DNA from: Spirosoma telluris | GTDB lineage: Bacteria; Bacteroidota; Bacteroidia; Cytophagales; Spirosomataceae | Assembly: GCA_003259005.1 (NCBI GenBank) | Contig: QLII01000001.1 | Span: 3,488,501-3,552,500 of the forward strand | Length of the DNA: 64,000 nucleotides | Direction of reading: 5' to 3' | Shown here: positions 29,132 to 39,077 of the stretch, one piece after another | How the letters are laid out: every line of letters begins with the position of its first letter | Position numbering within the stretch: the stretch's first letter is position 1 | Made by a program: the position numbers and the translations under genes | Notes under the pieces: model-generated | Databases searched by the model: none | The model's input: the letters and a program-made list of their open reading frames with translations, nothing else | Told to the model about the DNA's origin: nothing

Positions 29132-30314
29132 ATGTCTCTTCGCTGGTTACCCTTCCTGCTTCTGCTGGCCCTGTCAGCCTCAGCCCAAAAGCCAGTTCCA
29201 CCTGCGCTTCATCCCGATCCATTGGGTGCGTTAAAAGTCTATCAGGAAAATCTGGCGCAACTTCGGCAACAGCACCCGAATCATCGGGAATTGCCCAACC
29301 TGAAGTTTTTCCTGTTTGGCATGGGCGACCGCCTAAAGCTTATTTACCGACGTGGGCGATTACTGAACGCACTAACGGGCAATATTGAGGAGCAATGGCG
29401 TGTAAAAGAGGAAATTATCGTCCCGTCGGAATACCTGGTACAATTGACACTGACCGATGAGCAAGTCATTCAGATTCATGAAGATGAAACAGGCGTCTGG
29501 TTGCTACAATCCGGCAAGCGCCCCAAATTGATTCCCGGCACCCGAAGCCGGGTAAACTTACCTCGCTTCGACAACAATCCCTACGGGCCAGTACTCCGGG
29601 TACTGCACCAGGAAGTGTTGATTAATGTGATCAATGGTCGGCCCGTCCCGAATTTCCTGGTCTACTTTAAACCCAGGTATCGCGATGCGGCATTAATGGG
29701 GATGGTTCTGCAGGAAACCAAGAATCTACCCCTGATTCACGACTGGATCATGGCCATTCGTGACCCCTTCGATCGCAACAAAAATGCTGAAGCTGATAAT
29801 CTGGGGCAGGCTTTATTCCTTGTTTCGCTGGTATCCGACAAAACGCACCCGGTTGTGCAGATGGTGTTGGACTCTGTCAGCCAATTCCAGAAGGGCACTT
29901 CTATAATCGGCCAAACGGACCATGCAGAACACCCGGTTTTTCAAACCAAGTGGCTAAAATATGGGCTAAAATCGCTCGGCTTGCCAGATGTCTACACGAT
30001 TCCCAAACAGTACGACAGTTATTCGTCCCTCTTCTGGCTGGATTATAAAAATGAACACGTGGCAGGCAAAAAGATCGATGAGAGTACAAGCATGAACTAC
30101 CCCTATTTAGTTTGGGCAGAAGATCATTTCTATGCAGAGAAACGAGGTCTCGTTAGCAATCTTGACTACCCTTGAGTTGGGAGCAACAGGCCAGCGATGC
30201 GCATTACCCTGGCCTGACCGTGCTGGATAAAGAGTTCGTGAAACAAAAATTGGCTTTCCCCATGCGTGGCACGCAGCAGAGATGTTTCTGTTACTTTGGC
30301 AAAATAGATTCTAG
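29132..30314 (+). CDS. secreted protein of unknown function (frameshifted 3' end)
   Basis: A signal peptide ends near A-S-A-Q (about residue 18). The first 347 residues read without a break. One lost C at 30169-30171 and another at 30258-30261 hide the true C-terminus: restoring them gives L-S-W-E-Q-Q-A-S-D-A and then F-P-H-A-W-H-A-A-E-M-F-L-L-L-W-Q, ending at TAG 30312-30314, about 394 residues. It contains M-N-Y-P-Y-L-V-W-A-E-D-H-F-Y, rich in aromatic and acidic residues. I do not recognise a family. It starts 21 bp after the glycohydrolase and is probably in its operon, so it may share the same substrate. Confidence 0.78.
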
Positions 30315-30400
30315 TGGGTCGCAGGGGCAATGGATTCTATAGTTTCTTTGGATTCGACCGACTATTAGCATCAATAGAACCCAAAGAAACTATAGAATCT
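30296..30400. repeat. inverted repeat of the GATTCTAT type between convergent genes
   Basis: Perfect 19-bp arms 30333-30351 and 30381-30399 (GATTCTATAGTTTCTTTGG with its complement) sit between the ends of the 29132 gene (+) and the outer-membrane gene (-). Upstream, TTTGGCAAAATAGATTCTAG at about 30295-30314 matches the start of the element at 49081. It probably terminates both transcripts. Confidence 0.7.
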
Positions 30401-30414
30401 AAAATGCGTAGTTA

Positions 30415-31016
30415 TCAACGCGAGCCTGCAATTGTAAGGCCTGCTTTTATCGTTAAGTACGAATTATCAGCCGTCATCGTCAGGCCGGAGGTAGAATTCT
30501 TGACACTCGTATCGCCAACCAGATTATAGGCCGCTTCTACATGCAAAATCTTATACTTAATACCTACTCTGCCTAGACCACCAATGTTGGTTGTGACTGG
30601 TAATGGATAGGAAATTGACGAATAGATAGGGGTGCTTTTGTCTACATAATAAAAACCTACGCCCACGCCGATATAGGGTCTGAAAGCAAAACCCGTATTG
30701 ATCACATAGTTCGCGGTTAAGGCAGCCGACATGATCGATTTCGCTTGTGTCGGAAATGAAAGATTCTTATCGAGGTATTCGGTACGCTGAACGAATGCCT
30801 GTTCGAGCCGCAAGCCCAAGTCCAGATTTTTTATAAACTTATCAAGCTCATATTGAGGCTCAAGGCTGTACACAAATCCGGCTTTCGCAAAATCGTTTTT
30901 AGTCGACCGATAGGTTGGTGACCCGTACCCCCGGCAATCGTAACTTTAAATGGTTTGTTTTGGGCAAATCCGGCAAAGGAAATTTGTAAGAGGAAAAGAA
31001 GGAATACCTTACGCAT
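30415..31016 (-). CDS. small outer-membrane beta-barrel protein (frameshifted)
   Basis: I start at ATG 31016 (M-R-K-V-F-L-L-F-L-L-Q), giving a signal peptide ending near G-F-A-Q. One lost base near 30927 splits the gene; restoring it gives G-G-Y-G-S-P-T-Y-R-S-T-K and a protein of about 200 residues. The rest alternates hydrophobic and polar residues in eight or so strands, including P-Y-I-G-V-G-V-G-F-Y-Y and V-G-I-K-Y-K-I-L-H-V-E-A-A-Y-N-L, typical of OmpW or OmpX-like small barrels. It is monocistronic, convergent with the 29132 gene. Cargo or partner is unknown. Confidence 0.82.
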
Positions 31017-31201
31017 GAGATATAATGGTTTGTTTTTGACGATTGATTGAGGCCACAGTAAACATACCGCAATCATCGTCTATAGTCTTTACACCTAAAC
31101 TCCTGTTTACGTTGCAACAGGACGATCTAAAAAACCGGGGGCTAAATTTGGGTGCAATATCAGCCCATTTTTACTTGCTTCAGCGAGACCCGCTGAATTT
31201 C

Positions 31202-32668
31202 TTATTGATCCAGGAAAATAATACCATCCCGGGTGATCCAGGCATGCGTCGTGGACTCGTATTTATCGATTTGATCCCCACCACCCTGCCAACGTGGGTC
31301 ATGCTCCTCCTGCATCCACTTATCCAAACGCTGACGCAACTCTTTTTTGGGTTGGGCAAAGGCGGCATCGTTCGCCCGGTTATGAAGATTATACGGATCA
31401 TCTTTCAGCACAAAGAATTCTTCGGCGGGCCGTTTCGCAAAGCCAAGAGCAAAGAGAGGTTTCACTACGGCATCATTCCGATGATCCATCATGTAAATTT
31501 TGGTCGGTCCGCCGTCTACATCGCCAAAGATGGAAGGTGTATTCGGAATCGTTTCATCACCTGCGGGCATACGGTCGGGTCGGAAGTTGCGGATGTAGAG
31601 ATAGTCTTTCGTTCGAATGGCCCGCATCGGATAACCCGCGCCGTAGTCAAATTCGGGTCGGCACAGGCAATGGCGCTCACGCTCCAGAAAAACCTCGGCC
31701 CGGTGAACTGTCTTCTGACCATTCAGAACGGGTAGCAGGCTAATACCATCTAAAACCGGACGCTGTTTAACCCCTCCCCAATCCAGAAAAGTAGGCATCA
31801 GATCAATCAGATTGACAAACGACTCGTTGCGTTTAGGCTGATTGGCTTGCTTGGAAAAACGGCTGATCAGCAATGGAACGCGTGTACCATAATCATACAG
31901 GTTCGCTTTTGCGTGCGGAAAAGGCATACCATTGTCCGAAGCCACCACAATGATCGTATTCTCCAGTTGGCCTGAACTTTCCAGTTTCTTCAGCAAATCA
32001 CCAATTTCCCGGTCGAATCGCTCTACTTCCGACAGATAATCGGCCACGTCACCTCTAATTTCTGGCACATCGGGCAGGAATTTAGGCAGGTGGATTTTTT
32101 GTGGATCAATACCCGATTTTTTTCCAGTACCTAAATCGAAAGGACGGTGGGGATCGTTGGTGCCAAACCAGAAAAAGAAAGGCTTCCCTTTTGGCAATTG
32201 ATCAATAAACGGCTCGAACCCTAACTTGGCGGAGTCGCCTGCCGGATTCTGCGTATAGCCCATTTTTCGGAAATCGCCCGGTGCCCAGCCTTTACGATCA
32301 AAAGCCACCGAATAGCCTTCTTTCCTGAGTAACTGGACATAGGTTGGAATGCTATGATCGAGTCGTCCACACAGGTTCACGCCTTCGCCCAGATTATGTG
32401 GATAGCGCCCTGTTAGCATAGCCGCCCGTGAGGGTGTGCAGGATGGCGACGCACAATACGCATTTGTAAAAACGGTGCCATGCTGCGCCAACTTGTCGAG
32501 GTTAGGTGTCTTAATCGTATGGTCGCCGTAGATACTGGCATATGGATAACTCCAGTCGTCGGCCAGGATGAACAGAATATTGGGTCGTATTGCCGTTTCT
32601 TCTTTGAAGGAAAAAAGACTAAAGGCAAGCAGTAAAAGCAAACCTGTCAGGAGATAAACAACTTTCAT
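31202..32668 (-). CDS. secreted sulfatase (formylglycine type)
   Basis: The protein has 488 residues and a hydrophobic signal segment (about 4-20). The core begins R-P-N-I-L-F-I-L-A-D-D-W, with metal-binding Asp37 and Asp38. The catalytic C77-T-P-S-R81 matches C-x-P-S-R, the site converted to formylglycine by FGE. Later blocks are N-D-P-H-R-P-F-D and A-S-D-N-G-M-P-F, which finish the metal site. It should hydrolyse sulfate esters in the periplasm or outside, possibly of a polysaccharide. No SusC/SusD pair is nearby, so no substrate can be assigned. It reads through without a frameshift. Confidence 0.93.
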   Translation of the reverse strand: MKVVYLLTGLLLLLAFSLFSFKEETAIRPNILFILADDWSYPYASIYGDHTIKTPNLDKLAQHGTVFTNAYCASPSCTPSRAAMLTGRYPHNLGEGVNLCGRLDHSIPTYVQLLRKEGYSVAFDRKGWAPGDFRKMGYTQNPAGDSAKLGFEPFIDQLPKGKPFFFWFGTNDPHRPFDLGTGKKSGIDPQKIHLPKFLPDVPEIRGDVADYLSEVERFDREIGDLLKKLESSGQLENTIIVVASDNGMPFPHAKANLYDYGTRVPLLISRFSKQANQPKRNESFVNLIDLMPTFLDWGGVKQRPVLDGISLLPVLNGQKTVHRAEVFLERERHCLCRPEFDYGAGYPMRAIRTKDYLYIRNFRPDRMPAGDETIPNTPSIFGDVDGGPTKIYMMDHRNDAVVKPLFALGFAKRPAEEFFVLKDDPYNLHNRANDAAFAQPKKELRQRLDKWMQEEHDPRWQGGGDQIDKYESTTHAWITRDGIIFLDQ

Positions 32669-32820
32669 AGCCAGACGATAGTGTCCTTAAAAGTAGTAGA
32701 AAAGAACCTATCGCAGGACAAAAAGATGAATATCGTCTTCGTTTTTAGGCAATTTTAATCAGTTATTAGGCTAGCTAAAGCAAGGTGAGCACCCTTTTAT
32801 TTCCTTCATGAACGAATCTG

Positions 32821-34682
32821 TTATTTCTCTAACTCAAAGGCTAGCAGTACGTTTCCAGGGAGTTCTCCAAACAAGCCATAGCCTGAGTTAACAAACAGCA
32901 TCCCGTCGGCAACGACTGGCGCTGAACCATCAATTGAGCCGCCTTTTCCCTCAATGCCATTCACAGTCTGATAGGCTTTCGCAGTATCATAGTCCCACAG
33001 AATTTTACCATCTGTGGTTGAATAAGCCCGGATATGGCCATCCAATGCTCCCGCAAATACCACCCCGGAATAACCGTTGGCGCGGCCGAATTCGCTTCAA
33101 TGCAGCCTTTTTTACCTTCGCAGGGGGGAGCAGCCGCTTTCCAGACAACCTTTCCGGTGGCAACCTCCAGCGCAAATAAGCCCGGCGCAGGTTTGACCAA
33201 CGAATCAACCTTAGGGTCTATGCCGTATTTATTATCGGCATTGGACGCATACACATACTTGCCATCCGTTGCCATACCCCAGTGAATACCCCCAGAGCTC
33301 CCCCCTGCCAATTCGGGTTTGCCAGATGACTTTCCCAGTCTCAGGTGATAGGCCATAGACAATACCAGCCTTCTGGCCAACGACCAGTATGTCTTTACCG
33401 GAGGCTTGTTTCACCAGAATGGGAGCCATCCCGAAATCAAAATCGGGGCCTACTTTTTCGGGACAGTTTGGATTGCCAGGGCAGGCCAGATTCCAGGTAT
33501 CGTCTTTCGTTGACTGAAACGACCAGGCCAGCTTTCCCGTTTTCAGGTTCAGTGCCTGAATAGCATCGCTGGTTGTTGTAGCGGGCGATGTATAATTTTC
33601 GCCCGTTCCGAAGTAAAGTAATCCGCGTTTAGCATCGACTGTGGGACTGCACCAGACAATAGCCCCGATGGGCCGTAAAACGGCTGCCCGTTTTTCTTTT
33701 TACCGGCCACCTTTGCTTCCTCCGTAATGACCCGATGCCGCCATACTTCGTTGCCCGAACGGGCGTCTAACGCCACAATCTCGCCAGACGATGAGCAGCA
33801 GGGATAGGTAGGGTCCAGAACTGACACGACTTCGGTAGAAGTCAGGGGAACGTAGACCATATTATCGTAAACAGCTACGGAGCCTGTGTTGCCCGACTGA
33901 GGGTGTTTCCCGGCTTTACTCTCCCAGATCAGCTTCCCGGTTCTCACATCGAGCGCATAGGTATTGGTATTGTTATCCGTAAAATAGGCATGTATCGCAT
34001 TTCCATTCTGAACAGTTGAAATAGCGCCCCGCACAGCAGCCTTTGCCTGAAAACGCCAGCCTATTTTTCCTGTTTTTTTGTGGATACTATACACTTCACC
34101 AAAGTGAGTCCCCATAATCAGCCAATCACCCACAAGAGCGGGCTTACTTCTAACCTGATTAACATCGGGAAAGGCAAACGCCCATTTGAGTTTAAGATTC
34201 CCGACAGTTGCGGGTGAAATACCGGCCTGCTGTCCCGACCGATAGCCTGTTCCTTCCAGGTTACCGCCCCAACCGGAATGATGTACCAGTTGGCTCTTGC
34301 CCTCAGGGAGCGAAAATGGCGTATAAGCTTCCTGGGGTATAGTCGTCTCTTTCAGGGCCTTGCTGGCGATCCATTGTGCTACTGCTTTCCGCTGATCAGT
34401 GGTTAAGTCTTTGGCTTGATCGCGCATTTTCCCCGTTTCCAGCGCGGCTAAAATGGCACGGGGAGGCATCTGAGCCAGCACAAAATAGCCAGGTGCTCCT
34501 ACTCCAGCTTCGGCTTTATGGCAATTATTACAAGTAGCCATGTATACTTTCTGGCCCTCGGTTGCTACGGTAAAGTCTAGTCTTTGAGCAAAGCTAGCCG
34601 TAGACTGTAATAATGAAACAGTCGCTAGTATCCATAAACAGGTATACCGTGCTGATTGAACGAGTCGATTAGCAGTATTCAT
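32821..34682 (-). CDS. cytochrome c-PQQ quinoprotein dehydrogenase, polyvinyl-alcohol-dehydrogenase-like (frameshifted)
   Basis: After correction this is about 620 residues: signal peptide, a small cytochrome c domain with C51-N-N-C-H55, then an eight-bladed PQQ propeller. Blade motifs include A-L-D-V-R-T-G-K-L-I-W and A-L-E-V-A-T-G-K-V-V-W. The vicinal cysteines in T-Y-P-C-C-S-S-S fit the PQQ-contact disulfide of quinoprotein alcohol dehydrogenases. Four bases are lost: one at 33663-33666, two in or near the run 33300-33305, and one at 33063-33066. The G-G-I-H-W-G and cytochrome-first layout resemble polyvinyl-alcohol dehydrogenase. It should oxidise an alcohol in the periplasm and pass electrons to its own heme; the substrate is unknown. 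Confidence 0.85.
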
Positions 34683-34866
34683 CCGTTGTAACTGGTCTAT
34701 AATCAGTGCATTGATGGCACTAAAGGTAGATTGCTCATAGCCGCAGCACTTTAGTTTTTTGACAAACCACTACTCTTCTAGGATGAAGTCTGGCTTGAAG
34801 GGTATGAATTGCTTTTCGGTAGCTAGCCATGAAAAGCTATCTGAGGTCTAAAAAACCACCGGGTCT

Positions 34867-35859
34867 CTACTTGGCTGAAATAATCAGCATCAAGCCCAGT
34901 ACGTAGCACAGCCCCATGAGCATCAGATAGCGGTTTGACAGAGCGGGTGCTCCCCGGAATTCGTGCCAGATAAAGACACCCCATAAGACGGCAATGATAG
35001 TGGCTCCCTGCCCCAGTCCATAGCTAATAGCATAACCAGCCGCGCCCGATGCCAGTAAACTGGATGCCATACCCATACACCAAACCATACCGCCAAGCAT
35101 GCCAATCCGGTGATTACGTCGGCTCACGTCGCTGTAGAAGATGTCTCCGTCGGCAGGTTTACTGGCAAACCGACGCAATATGGGTAGGAACAAAGGGGTA
35201 CTCGCAACAACGCCAACTGCAAATAAAACTAAAGCCGTGTACGGTGTAAGCAGACCTGACTCAGGATTAGTAAAGTCCATAGTCATGGATTTGGCCACGA
35301 AGTAAAAAAAGAAGCTCATCAGAAATCCACCCACCAACGAAGCCATCAGGCCTTGCGTACTGACTGAGCCATCCTTAGCTCCCTTAGCCCGATAGGCCAT
35401 AGCACTGAAGACAACCGCCAGAAATATAGAGAAAACCCCACCCGATAATAATTTAACATCACCCACTGGCGATAGAATGTAATTGACAACAACGCCTAAA
35501 ATCAGGGCCAGCCCAATGCCAACGGGCATTGCTACCGATAATCCAGCCAGTTCAATGCCAACCACAATGAGGATATTAGCGACATTAAATACAAAACCAC
35601 CAATCAGCGCATAAAGCAAACTCTGCGTATTTCCCTGTTTAACATCAGTCAGAAACGACCGTCCGGCATCACCTAAGCTTCCTAATGTAAAGGCAAGCAA
35701 CAGGCTGAGCAATAAAATTCCGTAGGTATAATCGCGGTAAAAAATGGTCGTGGGTACCGATTGGGTTGCCAGTTTCTGGGTATTGGCCCACGATCCCCAG
35801 CAGAGCATTGTCAGAAAGCAGACGACGACTGCTACAGGATAGTACGTAATGATAAACAT
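34867..35859 (-). CDS. GRP/RhaT-like sugar or nucleobase permease
   Basis: The protein has 330 residues and about ten membrane helices. The opening C-W-G-S-W-A-N-T-Q-K-L is typical of the glucose/ribose permease (GRP) and ureide permease branch of the drug/metabolite superfamily, and the C-terminal half repeats the five-helix fold. RhaT-type rhamnose-proton symporters are a related possibility. Relatives are often found with ribokinases or nucleoside-cleaving enzymes. Ribokinase and the ADP-ribosylglycohydrolase are 6-8 kb away here, so a link is only suggestive. It is divergent from the small transporter at 35991. Confidence 0.82.
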   Translation of the reverse strand: MFIITYYPVAVVVCFLTMLCWGSWANTQKLATQSVPTTIFYRDYTYGILLLSLLLAFTLGSLGDAGRSFLTDVKQGNTQSLLYALIGGFVFNVANILIVVGIELAGLSVAMPVGIGLALILGVVVNYILSPVGDVKLLSGGVFSIFLAVVFSAMAYRAKGAKDGSVSTQGLMASLVGGFLMSFFFYFVAKSMTMDFTNPESGLLTPYTALVLFAVGVVASTPLFLPILRRFASKPADGDIFYSDVSRRNHRIGMLGGMVWCMGMASSLLASGAAGYAISYGLGQGATIIAVLWGVFIWHEFRGAPALSNRYLMLMGLCYVLGLMLIISAK

Positions 35860-35977
35860 ATAAGGCTGAAGTGTTTAGGCAAGGATTATTGCAAGCTACA
35901 AAATGTACACATTATGGCAAAATGCTAACTCATTCGAAAATATAAGCGCAGGAATAATGTTCCGGTTTTCAGTTACC

Positions 35978-35985
35978 TACCTTTG
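35978..35985 (+). promoter_or_regulatory. -7 box very close to the 35991 start
   Basis: TACCTTTG fits TAnnTTTG and ends 5 nt before the ATG at 35991, so transcription would begin at or near the start codon (leaderless mRNA). Confidence 0.45.
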
Positions 35986-35990
35986 TCCTC

Positions 35991-36433
35991 ATGAATTACA
36001 TCTATTTGTTATTTGCCTTTATAGTCGGCCTGGCTATTACAGTTCAGGCAGGCGTTAATGCTAATTTACGCCAGGCAATGGCGAACCCAATTCTGGCCGC
36101 TATCATTTCGTTCGGTTCCGGGTTTGTGGCGCTGGTGTTGATGTTTTTGGCGACAGGTGGGTCAACTCCTTCGTTCGAAACCATCAAACAAATAAGCTGG
36201 TGGAAATGGACGGGGGCGTTATGGGCGCTATCTATATGATTACTGTTATCGTTAGCGTTCAAAAAATAGGAACCGCCAACATGGTAAGCCTGAGTGTTGC
36301 AGGGCAGTTACTGGCAGCTCTTATCCTGGATCACTACGGATTACTGGGTTTTTCCATTCACCCAGCCAACAACTGGCGGCTACTGGGTGTTGGGCTAATT
36401 ATAGCAGGGGTACTGCTGGTGGTGAAAAATTAA
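35991..36433 (+). CDS. DUF606/YdcZ-type DMT transporter (frameshifted)
   Basis: The corrected protein has about 147 residues and five membrane helices, the half-size DUF606 (YdcZ) type. The first helix holds A-I-T-V-Q-A-G-V-N-A-N-L-R, a family signature, and S-F-G-S-G-F-V-A-L follows. The frame is lost at the G-run 36212-36216; one added G restores W-W-K-W-T-G-G-V-M-G-A. Such five-helix units work as dimers. Substrate is unknown. It is divergent from the GRP-type permease and may share regulatory sequence with it. Confidence 0.85.
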
Positions 36434-36511
36434 TGGATAATGAACAATGTTTAATCAACCTTATTTGCTTTGACTGATCGCTCGCCTTGCATACATTATA
36501 CATTACTCATT

Positions 36512-37122
36512 ATGCCAATAAATTATCGCTTCTACCCATCTCTCCTCAACGTATTCTCGCGTTACGTAAACGGGGGAAACCTTTCTGCGCAGGAACTGAT
36601 CGACTCGATCAACCGGGTTCCTACGCCAACTACAGCTGCGCAGGAACGGGGTATTTCGTTTGAAGAAGCGATTGTAAAAGGCACTCATGAAGATCGCTTT
36701 GATGCAGAGATTGTCAAAAAAGTCCGTAAACTTCTCCCCCGTCCCATTGTTGATACGCAAGTCTATTGCCAGTTGGAAATTGACGATGTACTCTTCTATG
36801 GGTATGTCGATTTGATTGGCAAATTCAAGGCAGTAGACCTGAAAACCACCGCTTCCTATCAACCGGGGCGCTATGTGCACAACCACCAGAATCTATACCT
36901 GCACGCGCTCAAACGCAAAGGCATTAAGCTGATGGAGTATGTGATTACCGATTTTGCCGATGTCTACGTAGAGAGTTACGCCTTAACTCACCCTATTGAC
37001 AAACAGTTGGAAGAAATTCGCTTGTTCAAAGCGTTCCTGGATAAACACCGGCCACTGATCACGGATAAAAAAATATTTGTTGCCCCGGCGAGGATGCCGA
37101 TACAGGTCGGAGACGGTTCTAA
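36512..37122 (+). CDS. PD-(D/E)XK nuclease-like protein (frameshifted)
   Basis: The protein has about 203 residues, from ATG 36512 (M-P-I-N-Y-R-F-Y-P-S-L-L-N). V-D-L-I-G-K-F-K-A-V-D-L-K-T-T supplies the D...D-x-K catalytic pattern of the PD-(D/E)XK fold, and N-L-Y-L-H-A-L-K-R is the downstream Q/Y-x-x-x-Y helix seen in RecB-like and phage exonuclease members. An added C at 37083-37086 gives the natural end P-G-E-D-A-D-T-G-R-R-R-F, TAA 37120-37122. Without that base the frame runs on into the MFS gene, which looks like a false fusion. No helicase or recombinase partner is next to it. Confidence 0.75.
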
Positions 37123-37190
37123 CTTGCTGGCTCTGGCCGCTGCATCAATACCAACCTCTGGGAAACTTAGTTTCGTCGTACCTTGCGGCT

Positions 37191-38470
37191 ATGATTCAGC
37201 AAACGTTACACCTCTATCAACGGGCTTATCGAGGCCTGTCACCATCGGTCTGGCTGCTGGCGGGGTGATGCTCATTAACCGGTGTGGCACCATGGTGTTG
37301 CCGTTTATGACGCTTTATCTCACGCAACATTTACATTTTTCGGTTACTAAGGCAGGCGTCGTAATGGCTGTTTATGGCGCTGGTGCTTTTGTTGGTACGT
37401 TTCTGGGTGGGCGTCTAACCGACCGATTTGGTTTCTATTATATTCAGTTTGTAAGCCTGTCGTTTGGTGGCTTGGCCTTATTGCTTCTTCAGTTCGTTGT
37501 CAATTTTTACGCTCTCTGCGGAAGCGTATTTGTCTTTACGTTATTTGGTGATTCGTTCCGACCTGCCAATCAGGCTGCCATTGCCCATTATTCTGATACC
37601 GAAACCCGCACTCGTGCCTTCTCACTTAACCGTCTGGCCATCAACCTAGGCTGGGCTGTTGGTGGAGGGGTAGGCGGCTGGCTGGCCAGTATCAATTATA
37701 GCTTCCTTTTCTGGGCTGACGGGCTGACTTGTTTAGTCGCCAGTCTGGTGCTCTGGTTGTATTTACCCGCCCCTAACGTTACCGGGAATAAACTGTCCAC
37801 AGCCTCCATGTCATCGCCCCAGGACAGTGCGACCTCTGGCCAGTTGTCAACCAACAGCCCGTACCGAGACACGCTGTTCCTTGGTTTTGTTGTCTGCGCA
37901 GCCCTCTATTTTATGGTGTTTATGCAGTTGTTCTCGATTGTACCCCTGTTTTTGAAAGAAATTCGGCACATGAGTGAACGCCTGATCGGGTCGCTCATGG
38001 CCCTCAACGGACTCATCATCGTTGTGGTCGAAATGGCCTTGGTGTATAGTCTTGAACAGCAGAAACGACCCAAAATACCCCTGATTGTAACGGGCGTCAT
38101 ATTGACATCCGTATCCTATCTGGCATTGACCATTCCTGGCGACGGGCTACTTTCGGGTTTACAAATTGCCCTACTCTTTATTCTTTTGGGAACGCTTAGT
38201 GAAATGCTGGCCATGCCGTTTCTCCAGTCATTCACAGTTGAACGATCGAATCCAGCAACTCGTGGGCAGTATCTGGCGTTATATTCAATGAGTGGTGCAT
38301 TCGCGCAAACGACGGCTCCAGCCTTCGGGTCGGTCATGGTCGCGAATTTCGGATTCTCCGTACACTGGCTGGCATTGGCTGGTATTAGTCTGGTATCGGC
38401 CAGTGGTTTCTGGTGGCTGGGGAAGCGATTGGCCTATGAAACCAATTCGAGTCTTTCCCCAGGAGAGTAA
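37191..38470 (+). CDS. MFS transporter (frameshifted near 5' end)
   Basis: The true start is probably ATG 37191 (M-I-Q-Q-T-L-H-L-Y-Q). The frame is lost at the G-run 37262-37265; restoring one G gives L-L-A-G-V-M-L-I-N-R-C-G-T-M. The protein has about 426 residues and twelve membrane helices. The loop 2-3 motif G-G-R-L-T-D-R-F-G is the major facilitator signature, and a hydrophilic loop of about 40 residues sits in the middle. It resembles drug-efflux-type MFS proteins (MdtH/YceL-like). The upstream PD-(D/E)XK gene ends 68 bp before it, so the two may be co-transcribed. Confidence 0.87.
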
Positions 38471-38513
38471 TTCGATAATTATCTTTAGGGAACCCTTACT
38501 GGAAGGAATTTGC

Positions 38514-38521
38514 TATATTTG
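38514..38521 (+). promoter_or_regulatory. -7 box for the unknown gene pair
   Basis: TATATTTG matches TAnnTTTG and lies 22 nt before the ATG at 38544. It suggests the pair has its own promoter rather than read-through from the MFS gene. Confidence 0.5.
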
Positions 38522-38543
38522 AATAGCATTGTTTTAAAAACGC

Positions 38544-39077
38544 ATGAGATCATCATATAGCCGAAAATCAGTTGTATCTCGGCAAGCATTTAAACTAGCG
38601 ACTCAGCGCTCACCTAGATTTTCCAGTGCAGTAGAGTCTGGTCAATCACGAACTCTCCTAGTAGATACAGAAGTATCCCGATTTAATCAAGGGCGTTTAA
38701 GAAGTTCTCTAAAAAATAGAAGTCAATTACTTCCTGTTTTATACCATAACCAACTCGTTCGTTTTAATCCTGATAATAAGTACCTTACCGGCCCTGAACA
38801 ACTTTGGCTAATCGAATCGGTAATCGGTACACAGACTTTGGCCAAAGCACTGTCAATAGGGAAACCAATTGATAATCGACTCATTGAAAATCTTTTCAAA
38901 AAGGCTCCTTTTGCATTTTATCTCAGTGCCGATAAAGCGTATTTAGTAAGCTCAGATGATGAATTGACACAACTGGACTTTGGCCCGCTTACAGAAATCA
39001 GTGCGTTGACCGCCCTACAGCAATTTGGGGTAACGGCCTTAGAAAGAGTCAAAGAAAAAACAGCAGTTCGACTCTAA
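38544..39077 (+). CDS. unrecognised protein, first of a coupled pair
   Basis: The protein has 177 residues. The first 60 are basic and low in structure (S-R-K-S-V-V-S-R-Q-A, R-F-N-Q-G-R-L-R-S-S-L-K-N-R); the rest looks globular, with P-V-L-Y-H-N-Q-L-V-R-F-N and L-W-L-I-E-S-V-I-G-T-Q. There is no signal peptide or membrane helix, and I recognise no family. The stop TAA overlaps the ATG of the next gene by one base. The frame change equals one lost base, and an A-run at 39055-39060 precedes it, so with the error pattern seen here the two could be one protein of about 337 residues. The DNA looks more AT-rich than its neighbours. Confidence 0.65.
   Translation: MRSSYSRKSVVSRQAFKLATQRSPRFSSAVESGQSRTLLVDTEVSRFNQGRLRSSLKNRSQLLPVLYHNQLVRFNPDNKYLTGPEQLWLIESVIGTQTLAKALSIGKPIDNRLIENLFKKAPFAFYLSADKAYLVSSDDELTQLDFGPLTEISALTALQQFGVTALERVKEKTAVRL

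Noticed and set aside
31202-32668. A polysaccharide utilisation locus around the sulfatases
   Set aside because: There is no SusC/SusD pair, no sensor of the HTCS type next to them, and the two sulfatases are 25 kb apart.
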